DNA from: Pneumocystis sp. 'macacae'
Lineage: Eukaryota > Ascomycota > Pneumocystomycetes > Pneumocystales > Pneumocystaceae
NCBI GenBank assembly: GCA_018127085.1
Contig: CM030728.1
Span: forward strand, 1-64,000
Reading direction: 5' to 3'
Length of the DNA: 64,000 nt
Each line of letters opens with the position of its first letter. The stretch's first letter is position 1. The notes beneath the pieces are model-generated. The model searched no databases. It saw nothing but the letters and a program-made list of their open reading frames with translations, and had not been told where the DNA came from. The position numbers and the translations under genes are program-made. Below, piece by piece: positions 43,247 through 55,149 of this stretch.

Positions 43247-46036
43247 TTAAGGTACAAATTCCAATAAATCATTGTTTTCCTTTGTTTTGTCGAAGGCAGA
43301 TTGAATATCTTCAAAATTCTCTTCATTTAATAAATCTCTATCAGTTTGCTTATAAAAATGTTAAATTTATTTTGTATTATAATAATCCATTTACCTTAGG
43401 CTCATGTATATCTTCTTTCTTCCGGCATGATAATAAGCAAGAATCAAAAGATTTAGCGGTATCATCTGAGTCTTTTTGAAAAATTTCAACAGATTTTCTC
43501 ACTTCATTAGTTACATGTATACCATCCATCACCAAAGAATCAAAGATATCACGAAGAGGATTTGATCTAGTATTTGTATTGATTTGAGTTATTGCTAATA
43601 AAGAAGAAAACTTAGAAGCGAAGAAATTCTCTAACAATTCATCAACTAATATTACCATTCTAAATGTTGGTAAAGTAATATATGATTTCATTATTGGATT
43701 CAATGCCAACTCGCTAGAAATGTCTAATTTGTTTATACAAGATAAAGCATTTTCATAAGATATATCGTTATTTTTTTCTGCATACGCAAAACAATTTTTT
43801 ATAAAATTACTAATACTTTTTAAATAAGCATCATCATGTTCTTTTTGCATAAAAAATAAAAGACATTCACTCATTTTTAAAACATCATCTTTTGCAATTT
43901 TCCCATCATTATCAGTATCATATAATTCAAAAAAATACGTTATTGAATGCATTAAATCAAGAAATTTAAACTCTGCTATTCCTGATATAACATCTTGTAA
44001 ATCTAACCCTCCTAAGGATGCTTTATCCCATTTCGAAAATAAAGACTTTACAAAAATCTCATGAACATAATCATATTTTTTAGGATTAATCTTTTTAGTA
44101 TACGATCGATTAAGTATTTGACTATCTTGTGGCCAAACAGCAATTCCAGAGAGAAATATTTTGAATGAATTATAATCCATACGTATATTACTAGGTCCCA
44201 AACCAATTCTTTTTTGAAGTAATGCAGAATAAAATCTATCATAAATAATACTAATCTCAGCTGAAGTTAAATGCCCTGTATTACGTAAGTTCCGTAATTG
44301 AGTTCTTTTTGCAAATCCTTCAATATCATTTAACACTTCATTCTTATATTTTTGACGTTGCTTATTAAGCAATTCTATAGTTATAATATCGAATTCTCTT
44401 AATGCGCAAACCATTAGTTCTTGAAAACGTGTAATATTTCTATATTTTAAATTTGATGAATTAGGATATGCTGATTTATCTAAAGTATGAAAATATTTTT
44501 TTAAAATAGAAACAAATGAACCTCCATCATTAACTTCTAAAAGTTTCTCTCCATTTAATCTAAAAATAGCTATTGAAGACTTAATTTAAGCTTTTATAAA
44601 CTAATTTATTATCTACCTAATCCAATTTGAAATAATATCTTAGGCCCTTCAAGAAAAAAACAATCTAAAATACGAAGTGCAAAAGCTAAAGGCATGCAAT
44701 TTATATAAAGTGAAAGAAACCAAGGTAAACTAATTAAACTAAGTTGAACATCTGATTTTGAAAAATGTTGCCATAAAATTGGCATAGTTTTTTCTAACAA
44801 AGATTCAAAAACACGTTGATCTAATAAGGTCCCATACATAGTTGTGCTACAAAAGTATTAAAAATAATATAAATTTAATAGATAATTTACCTATAATATC
44901 CTGGTAATAAATTATCACAAAGTATATTTAACAACCAATAAGCTTGTTCTTCAGTAGTATAACTAATGAATATTAGTAGATATCCCAAAATACTAAAAAT
45001 ATACATCAAAAATGTTGCAACTATAATATTCATTGCTTGGCAATATCCAAGTTCAGGATTTTTCCAAGAATATGTTGTAAGAACTCTACGAAGAGCATCT
45101 TTCCCTTCATCTGTTTGATAAGCTGGATATTCAGGAAGACTTCTATTTAAATCCTTCTCTATTTCTTCCATATTAACATTTATTTGTCCTTCATATTTTT
45201 GTTGAAGTTTTTCATATTCATTAACATGAAACCATCTCATCAACATGCTTCCAGAACATAATTCCCACACTTCTCCCCTAAGCCGATTTGGCAAACCAAT
45301 TTGAATAAGTTTATAGAAATCAGGAAAACGCACAAGAGTTAAATTTCTACCATATAATTGCAAATACTCTCTCCAAAGACGTATTTTACTTGAGTCGCGA
45401 AGTCTAATATTATTAATAGAATACTTATATGTAATAAAAATACTTTCTATGATCTCCAGGATACCCAAAATTAGGATTTGATCCAAGTCCAGTAGGTGGT
45501 GTAGAATATTGATGTATTTTTTTATTCATAAGCATATATTCAGAAAAACACGACAAAAGAAATGGTTTAAGAGTCTTTATTGAAGAAGAATTCAACTTTA
45601 AGCTTTCCTTAAGGGAATTACAAAATACTTTAACAAGTTAAAATAAAAAAAAAAGTTAGAACTAACCTTCACAATTATGATAAACCCCAACAAGAGAAAT
45701 AATGATCTTCATCATATGCCAAGTAAAAATAGTTAAAACAAATAAATAATTCTTTGTTTTCATTATTTCAAATTTATGTATTGTAGAAAAAGGAAAAACA
45801 AAACTGCATGATTTTTTGTCATTGCTTATAAAACAAAGGCAAGATGTTGAAATATATACATTTCCTTGATATTTTTTTTGATCTTGAGCACAAAAAAACG
45901 TAATTTCTGCTGCTAATTCATATTTTAAATTTTCATTTTCAGGTAATCGAAACATGCTTTTAAACTTTTCATTTCGAGAAGCCGAATCTACCATCAGAAG
46001 ACTTGCTTTACGCTTTATTACTCTAATAGCTTTCAT
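43247..46036 (-). CDS. GRAM-TBC-EF-hand Rab GTPase-activating protein (Gyp2/TBC1D8-9 type)
   Basis: A multi-exon protein of roughly 900 residues. It has an N-terminal GRAM domain ([44 protein letters not shown]), then a linker with [15 protein letters not shown], and a TBC domain: [20 protein letters not shown], an arginine-finger box [16 protein letters not shown], the glutamine finger [28 protein letters not shown] and [20 protein letters not shown]. Toward the C-terminus is an EF-hand loop, [12 protein letters not shown]. Both catalytic fingers are present, so Rab GAP activity is expected. Introns lie near 45668, 45450, 44975, 44890, 44610 and 43400. The architecture matches yeast Gyp2 and animal TBC1D8/9. 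Confidence 0.87.
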
Positions 46037-46589
46037 TAAATTGCAAAATCTTATTTAATTCCCAAAATTTAAAACTTGCTCTTTTATCACTTAGAATATA
46101 CAATTTTAAAGTTAAATCTTGAAAACCAAGTCGATTTTTATTTTAAGAGAGAAAACTAATTTCAAAATAGCGAGATTCCTTTCAATATGCATTTTATAAA
46201 GATAGATCACAGCTGGATCTACAAGAAAAATAGATTCTTCATGAATCCAAATTTTGATTATCGAGAGTAATTTTGATATATAAAAAATATGTTAATATAT
46301 ACATATATATATATATATAATTTTATCAATATTATATTTTCTAAAATTCTTTTTAGTAAAAGTTTTTATTTTATGAATATCTTAAAGTTTAAAATTTATT
46401 AGAATATTACTTTTTTTAATGGAAATATTTAATAAAATTGGGCAATTAAGTAAGTTCAATTCATTTTCTTTAAAAAAATAAAATTGTATAGTCTTTATTT
46501 CTTTTTATATTTTTCCTATTTGAAAAAAAAACAATATTAAATTCAAGAGAACAATATCGGGCATAAATTACAAATTAACTTTAAATATT
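46037..46589. promoter_or_regulatory. Divergent intergenic region TBC/KASH-like gene
   Basis: About 550 bp with a TA microsatellite at about 46294-46320. No gene. It presumably holds both promoters. Confidence 0.4.
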
Positions 46590-49073
46590 ATGGAGAATAA
46601 AAAATTAGAAAATGGTTATCTTTTGAATAATTTTGTGGGATCGGATTTTCATAGCAATTCACAAGAAGTGGAAAATCCTTCTATTTCAATGGAATTGAAG
46701 CAAAAAAATACCATTTTCGATGTTATTTTTGATCGTTTTGATCCTGGCAAAACAGGAAAAGTAAATGCATAATCTTCAATTCTTAAACTTATGTTTTAAG
46801 GTTTCAATACGAGACTTTATTAACTTTATGAATGAATTAGAAAAAATACAACCTGGTGATTCAGAACCCATTTTTGATAATATTAGTCGAAAACAAGCAG
46901 AAGAATTTATCTCTGAAAATCAAAATCTTGAGGTTAATAGAAATGATCTTCTTACATTCATTGAATCATTAACGGGGAAAACTATTGCTTCAATTACTCA
47001 GGAATCTTTTGTTTATCAAAAAGATACTATAGATACTGATTTTTTATCTTCACGTCCACGTTCAACTGCTTTAGATACATTAACACTACAGCATCCAAGG
47101 CCACGTCGCTCCAATCCTAAGGAATATTTAGAATTTTCAAGTTCACTAGAAAGAACACTCTTAGAAAATAATACTTTTGAAGCTGTAATTTTTTCGAAAT
47201 ATTATTCTAATTGACATATATTAGGAATCGTTAAATCTACAAAAACCTTCTTTTATGAGTTCTTTTGTTTCTCATATGACTATGAGTCGACAATTATCAC
47301 CTATATCTCATTCTACACCTAATAAAAAACAAATTAATAATCCAGCATCCTCTGAATATTTTAAAACTCCAAATAATCAGGATTCGTTTGGTGAATTGCA
47401 TAAAGATCCATTTACAAAATCTGATTATGCTTCGTCAAAAGTAGAAGATAATCCTGAAAAAATGATTCTTGAAGGATTTGGAAGTTCTCCATCTTCAATT
47501 TTATGCAGAGATATTTCTGAAAATTCTCTTGAAAAATTCCCTCAAACTTTACAAAAAGATGACAATATACTTTTTCTAACAGATTTAATTAAAAAATATA
47601 AGGACACTGAACGGCAAACTAATGCTTTAATAATTAGTCATGAACAGCATATTGATGAATTGGAATCTAGGGTTGAAAGTTTATCTTTGGAATTGAAAGA
47701 TAAAAAAAAAGAATTATCTGAGACTAATTCGAGGGAAAAAAATCTTTTTAGTCAAGTTACCATACTTGAAAAAGAATTAGAAAAATTGCAGCATGATTTA
47801 CATTCTTATGAAGAAAAATATTCAAATATGAAAATAGATTGCGAAGAACATTTAAATGAAGTAGAGAGTATAAAGAAAATAGCAAAAGAGAAAGAAAATG
47901 AATTAATAAAGTCCGAACAATTAATAAATGATTTAAGAGAAAATAAAGAATCAGTAAGTAGTTAATGATTATAAGATTTTATTTAAATGTTTAGTTAGAA
48001 GCTGAACATCTTTTTTTCTCTGATAAAATTTCACTTTTAAAAAAACAGTGTCAAGAGTTGGAATTAAAAAACCAGGAATTAGAGGAATATAGATTTGAAA
48101 ATATACGTTTAAACGAACTAATAGAAAGACTTAATTACGATTTAGAAGATATTAGAGGAGATAAATCGAAAAACAATTTATTAGATGATGTTACTATTAA
48201 TATAAAGAAAAATTCTGTGGTATTTATTATATATATATTGCAATCATTTTGAAATTACTAACATTAACATTAGAATTTAGAAAATGAGCTTTTGTCAGAA
48301 TTTCGAAATAAAGATACAGAAACAGGTATTCTAATTAAGTTTATAGATAGCATATATATAATCTAAAAAAAAGGTTCAAAATATCCATTAAATGCTGAAT
48401 ATTTTCCTGTAAGTACATGTATTGAAATATCGAATAAAGGTATACAAGTAGATACTTTGCGAAAAACAGGTATCCTTTTTAAAGATAAAAATGACAATTT
48501 TTATTAAGTTTTATAGGTATTTTTTTAAAAATAATATTTTTAAATTGATTTTTCTAAGATTCTTTTAAAACATTGAATTCCATAAACAGTGAAGATTTAG
48601 AGAATTTAAAAGAAATTAATAATCAATATAATATACTTTCTCATGAAATGAATCTTCAGAATCATTTGATTGAAAGACTGTTTTATCATAAATTTAAAAC
48701 TCCTGAAAAAATTAATAGATTTCTAAAAGATAATTTGAAATATGATAATTCATTTTTATTCCTTAGCAATATGTTTTCTAGAAAATCATTAGGTTGGATT
48801 ACACTAATATCATATCTTTGTATTACACTTTTTATTGGTATTTGGATAGCTCATCAAGAATGGTTTTTATGGTTTGGGAAAAAGCCAAAAGGTATTACAT
48901 ATGCTGAACTAAAGGCATGGAAACGTGCAAATTCTTTAAATTTTAAATTATACGAAAATGGAATCATAGGTTTTAGAAGAACATGGTTTGAAGGAAATTG
49001 GAGGTGGATTAATTGCTTAGGTTGGTGGATAGATAATTCGCTTAGAGATGCAAACACACAATGGCCTAGTTAA
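46590..49073 (+). CDS. Coiled-coil, C-terminally membrane-anchored protein (KASH-like, Kms1/Kms2 type?)
   Basis: Exons join at about 46757/46801, 47185/47225, 47955/47995, 48219/48280, 48326/48373, 48470 and 48560. An N-terminal EF-hand-like segment (FDVIFDRFDPGKTGKVSIRD) and a second helical pair (NRNDLLTFIESLTGKTI) are followed by a Ser/Pro-rich linker and long coiled coils. Near the C-terminus is one transmembrane helix (ITLISYLCITLFIGIWIA), then about 80 residues rich in Trp (EWFLWFGKKPKGITY, GNWRWINCLGWW) ending in QWPS. This plan resembles fission yeast Kms1/Kms2, outer nuclear membrane LINC proteins at the spindle pole body; that identity is inference. A Golgi or ER tail-anchored tether is the alternative. 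Confidence 0.6.
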
Positions 49074-49598
49074 TGATAACGCTTTTTAATAATGTTTTTG
49101 ATAATATATCATATTTGTGCTTATTAGAATTATAAAATCAGTTTTATATTATTTTATTTATTGTAATTTGTTATTTAGTTAGTACTTTAAATATTATTTA
49201 TACCTAATTTTGTATTTCTAAATAAATAAGTTTATAATGTTTATATTAAAGAAGGATCTAATATTTAATATTTTTTAAGTTCCTATTTTCATATATAAAG
49301 TTTAGAATTTAACATATAAATTCAATGTTCAAAGTCCGTTAAAAATGTATTTATGAATTAAAAATATAGAATCAAATAAATTATTAAACATCATTAAAAA
49401 TTTAAATACAATAAAACAAATATTAAATCTAAAGTAATAAATTAAAAATATAGATAATTTATAATTAATTAAATTTATTTTTATTGAATTTTAAATTTTT
49501 TACAATTAAAAGTAGATTTTAAAAAATAATTTTATAAAATTCAAAAAATAATCAACATAAATATTTTATTGTTACTATTTTAAACTAAAAAAATAAAA
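49074..49598. other. AT-rich intergenic region
   Basis: About 520 bp between two plus-strand genes. It holds the 3' end of the coiled-coil gene and the promoter of transaldolase; nothing else was recognised. Confidence 0.45.
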
Positions 49599-50800
49599 AT
49601 GTCAACACTTGATAAATTGAAGGGTAAGCTAAAAAGATAATATATTAGTTTATCTAATTTCTTTCTAAATTAGAAATGGGCACAGGTGAAAAATAATGAA
49701 ATATATTTTAAAAAAACTAATGATTTTTATCAGTAATAGTAGTAGATAGTGGTGATTTTGAAAGTTGTTACATCTTATATAAATTTTAAAGAATTTTTAA
49801 TAATATATTAGTTATTGATGCGTACAAACCAACTGATTCAACAACGAATCCATCACTTATCCTAACAGCAATGAATAAGCCTATATATTCAAAATTAATA
49901 GATATTGCAGTTGAATATGCAAATAAGCAAAATTGTTCTATTGATTCAAAAGTTGATATTGCCCTTGATAGGCTTCTCATTGAACTTGGTAAGGAAATTT
50001 TAAAAAAAATACCTGGGCGTGTTTCTATTGAAGTAGATGCTTGTCTAAGTTTTGATACTCAAGCAACTATTAAAAAAGCTGTTTCCATAATTAATCTTTT
50101 TGAAGCTTTTGGGGTTTCTAAAGAGCGAATTCTTATTAAAATTGCAAGTACATGGGAAGGAATTCAGGCTGCTAAAATTCTAGAATCAGAATATAATATT
50201 CATTGTAATATGACTCTTATTTTTTCATTTTGTCAAGCAGTAGCTTGTTTAGAGGCTGGCGTAACTCTTATTTCTCCGTTTGTTGGGCGAATATTAGACT
50301 TTTATATGTCGCTTACTCATAAAACTTATTCGCCTCAGGAAGACCCCGGTGTTGTTTTTGTTACCAAAATTTTTAATTATTATAAACAAAAGAATTCTAA
50401 TGTATACTTTTCTTTTTATACTCAATATTTATTAATACATATTAGACAGTTATTATGGGAGCTTCTTTTAGGAATGTTGGTCAAATAAAAGAATTAGCAG
50501 GATGTGATTATCTAACTATATCTCCTTCTCTTTTAGAGGAATTAAAAAATTCAAATGATCCTGTTGTTAAAAAACTCGATGCTAAAAATTCAAAAATATT
50601 AACAGAAATGGAGAATGTTTCTTTTATAAATAATGAATCAGCGTTTAGATGGAATTTTAATAAGTAATCAAAATGCTTTTTAAAGCATATTTAATATTAT
50701 CACTAGTGACGTTATGGCGGTTGAAAAATTATGTTCAGGTATTAATAAATTTCATAGTGATGGAATTCTTCTTAAAGAATTATTAAAGAAAAAATTGTAA
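49599..50800 (+). CDS. TAL1: Transaldolase
   Basis: This pentose-phosphate enzyme moves a dihydroxyacetone unit between sugar phosphates. After MSTLDKLK and a 12 bp exon (about 49675-49686: the bases for EMGT) come [24 protein letters not shown] (catalytic Asp and the TTNPSL motif), [30 protein letters not shown] (catalytic Glu), [14 protein letters not shown] (Schiff-base Lys), [51 protein letters not shown] and [11 protein letters not shown]. Five introns by my reading, all GT...AG. It is a complete type I transaldolase of about 325 residues with all catalytic residues present. Confidence 0.93.
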
Positions 50801-51423
50801 TATCATCTTAAAAAAACATCAATTTTGCTAAAATTATATTAAAAATTTAAGAATTTTATACTTTTTAAAAAATATTATAAGTATTTGAGTATATAAATTT
50901 CGTAATTAAAATATTCGATCATAATCTATTTATATTGGATTCTAGTTAAATTTTTAAAAATATACTATATAGTTTCAATATTTTTTGGATTCAATTTTGC
51001 ATGTGATTTTCTTTAAAAGATTAAATTATTCAACTGATTTTAGCAAACAAATTCTTTAAATAATCAATGTTTATTACCATTAAACAGTATTGAAAGACTG
51101 AATATTAAATTATAACCATAAACAAAAGATTCAAAATAATATATATATTTTTAATACAATATTTATTCGCTTATTTAAAAATAAATCTGTAAGTAAATAT
51201 AATAAATATTTAATATTTTTATAAATTATATACAAAAAACTATTATATTATGGTAAAGAATAAAGTTAAAATAAAGAAATTGCATTTTAAAAAACGCATG
51301 CAGAAAAAATGATTAAAATTAATATTCAGTACATAACATTTCTTAATTTTAAAGATTTTAATCTCTAAAATTAGAAAAAGTTTTAAAAAAATATACTATA
51401 AAAAATATTAAACCTAAAAATAA
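50801..51423. other. AT-rich convergent intergenic region
   Basis: About 620 bp between the convergent ends of transaldolase and the unrecognised gene at 51.4-52.7 kb. Nothing was recognised. Confidence 0.45.
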
Positions 51424-52683
51424 TCAAAAAAACAAAGATTTATCTTTATTGTCTTTTTTTCTTTCTAAATGCATAGAATTCCGAATTTCTCTTCTCCATT
51501 CATCTATACCCCCATAGTTAAAATTAACAGCTTTTTCTAATCCGGACGGTGATCTAATATTATAAGATCTTGAATAAAACATGTCTCCAAGTTTAGAAAA
51601 CTGTGTATTATTTGAAGTAGTAACTTGTGAATGATGTGATTGTGTTGGTAGAGGAGGATTCTGACGGTAATGACATAATGGACTTAATGAACTAATTATT
51701 TCTGTTTCTTTATCATATGGAGGTGTACGATGAGGTTGATATAAATTACAATTTAATTTTGTTGTAGGGGATACTTCATTTGTAAGAATTCGTACAGGTC
51801 GAGCATTATCACGATGGTCTATAGAGCCTAAAGAAGTATTACTAGAGATGTAGGATGATAGTATAATGCTATCGTTTTCTATAGTATTAATAAAGAAATT
51901 GTTAGTGTTATTTTCTTCTGGTAGCACAGTTAAAGAACTTTTCCTATCTTCCGATAAAGCGATTAATGCATTATTTCTATCTTCAGACAGTGGTTTATTT
52001 TCTTTTCCATTTGGACTCTCAAAAATTTCTAAAGCAGCTATCTTTCTTTTAAGTAAAGAAAATTCATTATTTTCATCTATTTTTTTTGAAAGACAATTAG
52101 CATTTGTCAATGTATTGGAAGCATATAAAGTAAATGATGAATTTTGATCATGTTTAGGCAACTCTTTTAAATTAAGCGGAGGACAGAAATTCTCCTTGTA
52201 TTGAGAAACAGATGAAACAGGTCGTTGAAAAAGCAAGTTTTTATGTGAAAACGTACGTTTAAGATGCAAAACAAATCTTCCAGCAGCAGATTTTTTCTTA
52301 GTTGAAGAACGCAAAGAAAGAGTACTAAATTTATTCTTATAAAGCGTTTGAAAGCGAGAACACTCTTTATTGTTACGAAAAAACAACGGTGCTGACATTT
52401 TCTTCTTTGGAATACGATAATGACCTTCTGAAATAGACATAAATCCATTAATTCCAGTTACTACTGACTGCTGATCAATAGATCCCAAAGATATGACATC
52501 TATTTGTGTATCGTCGCTCCATATTTTGGACTCTTCAATCGGAAAATGAAGATGCAACTGTTTTAGCATTGCCAATCGAGCTGCATGAAGTGCTGTAGGC
52601 TGTGCCTCTGAAACCATTGATCCCATAGATTTTGAACGCATATTAAGTGTTTTTAAGTCTAAAACTTTATAAATACTACTCAA
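51424..52683 (-). CDS. Unrecognised Ser/Asn-rich basic protein
   Basis: A single uninterrupted frame of 419 residues, notable in a region where almost every gene is split. I do not recognise a family. The N-terminus has a short helical segment (PTALHAARLAMLKQLHLHFP). The next part is basic (RIPKKKMSAP, STKKKSAAGRFVLHLKRTF), followed by a low-complexity Ser/Asn/Glu-rich middle (two LSEDR repeats, LPEENNTNN) and a C-terminal YSRSYNIRSPSGLEKA...GIDEWRREIRNSMHLERKK. The helix and the C-terminal motif are the best candidates for conserved parts. There is no signal peptide or membrane helix. The basic stretches could suit nuclear or membrane-surface targeting (inference). Confidence 0.7.
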   Translation of the reverse strand: MSSIYKVLDLKTLNMRSKSMGSMVSEAQPTALHAARLAMLKQLHLHFPIEESKIWSDDTQIDVISLGSIDQQSVVTGINGFMSISEGHYRIPKKKMSAPLFFRNNKECSRFQTLYKNKFSTLSLRSSTKKKSAAGRFVLHLKRTFSHKNLLFQRPVSSVSQYKENFCPPLNLKELPKHDQNSSFTLYASNTLTNANCLSKKIDENNEFSLLKRKIAALEIFESPNGKENKPLSEDRNNALIALSEDRKSSLTVLPEENNTNNFFINTIENDSIILSSYISSNTSLGSIDHRDNARPVRILTNEVSPTTKLNCNLYQPHRTPPYDKETEIISSLSPLCHYRQNPPLPTQSHHSQVTTSNNTQFSKLGDMFYSRSYNIRSPSGLEKAVNFNYGGIDEWRREIRNSMHLERKKDNKDKSLFF

Positions 52684-54414
52684 TCCTGTAAAAATTTACA
52701 ATTATTTGACTGCCAGCAGTCGTTTTTTAAATATTTTTTTGATCGATTCATAACAACATTAAAACAAATAATATATGTTAAATAAAAGAATCAAAGAAAA
52801 AATAGTTGCGAATTTTCTAATATAAACACATATATACTAAATACATATAAGTCGTAAAATAAATAAATAAAGTTAATGAAATACTTATTATAAAAAATAA
52901 ACAAATCAAAAATCACACTTTAAAAAATATTAATATATAGAATAATTAGATTCTTTTTGATTTCTGCTAAAAGTATAACAAAAATGTAGTATTAACATAA
53001 ATGCTAATATTAAGTTTTAAGTATCGATTTCTTAAGAAATTAGAATATGCAAATACAATAATATGAGTCTCTTAAAATGTATTTATACATATATAAGTGA
53101 TGATATTCAATTAAGTTTTTGATAATATCCATGCTTATAATATTATCTGATACAATATTATGAAATCCCTTAGTAATACTATGATATTTTCTTTATAAAG
53201 TTGTGTCTTAAACTACATTTGTTATTGCCTAAATGTCCATTCTACGTCCTTTTTACAAAATATTCATTTCTCTAAGTTCAAAATATTCAAAAATATGTAT
53301 TCTGTAAAATTTTAGAAACCAATTTAAATATTTAATTTTTTTTTTTAGTATTACTAAATGTCAGGACATAACTAACAAAACAAAAATAAGTCAAGGAATT
53401 CATGAATTTTTTTTTTTTAAATTTAGATTCCATCTCAAATCCTAACAAAATACTATATTTAATCATTTTTTATTCATAATAATTTAGAAATAATCATTAT
53501 AAACTGATAACCCAGTTTTAAACAAATAGATGTATATTATTGTAAACAAAAGTCATATTAGAGTCTTCACTAAATAACCATATGTTTTTAAAAATTTCTC
53601 AGTTTATATTTTAGCAAATTACAAAACAATCTTATGGTCTATATTATCATTTTTCATAGCAATTACTCTATATAACATAGATTTCTCCTGTTATGGATCA
53701 TTTATTTGAATTTTTAATCTAACTCTTAATTTACCTATCTAATTACAAAAAAACAATCACTGGTATTCTATTCATATAAAATATCTACTAGTATATTTTT
53801 AAAACAAAAACAAATATTAATATATAGATTTTAAAGATAGTTCTTTCCCTTAAAACGTTATTGCAACATGTCTTATCATCCATACTACATACCCGTCGTA
53901 TATCTTTTGAGCCCCAAAGCAACACAAAGCAGTATCATTCAATACAAAAATACTGATATCTTCTAAAAACATTTCAAACATTTTCAAAGATTTTTAACAT
54001 AAATATTTATACAGAATATGTATAAGCATTTATAAAGTATATCTAGATAGACACCTATGAAATATCTAGACAAACATCTACAAAATATGCATATAAATGG
54101 AGATATAGGAATAGTATGTTTCTACGAAATGTATATAGTTCTGTTTTAATCCTATATATTAATATTTTAATTTATATCATCCATCTTTACCACAATTTAT
54201 TCTTAGATTCCTATTCTCAAAAATATATAGATACGGATAATTATATACAGTAAATATACACTATTTTCCTATTTAATTACATGTAATCCATTCTATCAAA
54301 ATAATGACTTAATTTACATGCTAAATAAACTATTTAAAAATAATACTATAAAACTAATAAATCATCTACTGATATATTTATAATTTTTATATTTTAGCTA
54401 ACAAGAAGTTTCTT
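52684..54414. other. Gene-free AT-rich region upstream of tRNA genes
   Basis: About 1.7 kb with no supportable frame. A slightly less AT-rich part around 53600-54300 shows no coding pattern or known RNA on either strand. Confidence 0.5.
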
Positions 54415-54513
54415 GACAATGTACCAAAGTGGTTACTGGGTTGCACTCGAATTGCCTTTTCGCATGATATGCAATGGGCTCTGCCCGCGTAGGTTCAAAT
54501 CCTGCCATTGTCG
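54415..54513 (+). tRNA. tRNA-Ser(CGA) with a 17 nt intron
   Basis: The 7 bp acceptor stem GACAATG/CATTGTC is intact, followed by a D arm CCA-AAGTGGTTAC-TGG, anticodon stem TTGCA/TGCAA, anticodon CGA, a 17 nt intron one base 3' of the anticodon (54452-54468), a long variable arm as in serine tRNAs (TGGGCTCTGCCCGC), and a T arm AGG-TTCAAAT-CCT extended by flanking pairs. The discriminator base is G. Confidence 0.93.
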
Positions 54514-54699
54514 TTCAGCTTTTTGTTTAAAAAATAACATGAATTAAAGAATTTCATATATCAATTAAATAGTAAGATACCTTAAATTAAGGTTAGTGAA
54601 AACATAACTATCATTTTACATTAGTCTAAAAATAAAAAATACTAATTACTAATAAATATGTATTGTTCATTTATTAATTATTCTGAGTGAGCTCTAACA

Positions 54700-54779
54700 A
54701 CACCAGTGGTTTAGCGGTAAAATCTTCGCTTCCCATATAGTTTCAGCGAAGGCCCCGGGTTCGACTCCCGGCTGGTGTA
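54700..54779 (+). tRNA. tRNA-Gly(CCC) with a 9 nt intron
   Basis: Acceptor stem ACACCAG/CTGGTGT, D arm with GGTTTAGCGGTAAAATC, anticodon stem TTCGC/GCGAA, anticodon CCC, intron TATAGTTTC (54736-54744) one base 3' of the anticodon, and T arm CCGGG-TTCGACT-CCCGG. The discriminator base is A. It lies 186 bp downstream of tRNA-Ser in the same orientation. Confidence 0.93.
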
Positions 54780-55149
54780 AATGGGGTCTTATCGAACTTC
54801 TAAAATAAGTTATTTATTTCAAAGGGCAAGTAAAAAGATTGAAAATAAAATCTATAATTATTTAAAAATAACAAAAATGAATACAGAAGTCTCCGCATTT
54901 TTTAAATAATATCGAAAAAATGAAAATACATAAGGAATGTAAAACTAAATACAACAAATCCAAAAATTTATTAATATAAATCTTACTATGATAAAACTTT
55001 TTTTAAAAAACCAAATATTCAATATAAAGTTCTAAAAAATATCTGCAATAATCTTAAAATTTAATTCTTATGATATTATAAAATGAGAATATAAAATTTA
55101 TAAAAAATTTGAAATATTAAAAAGAAATTTAAAATCAAAACCCAATAAA
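54780..55149. other. AT-rich spacer between tRNA-Gly and the FAS1 gene
   Basis: About 370 bp; short T runs after the tRNA could end Pol III transcription. Nothing else was recognised. Confidence 0.45.
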
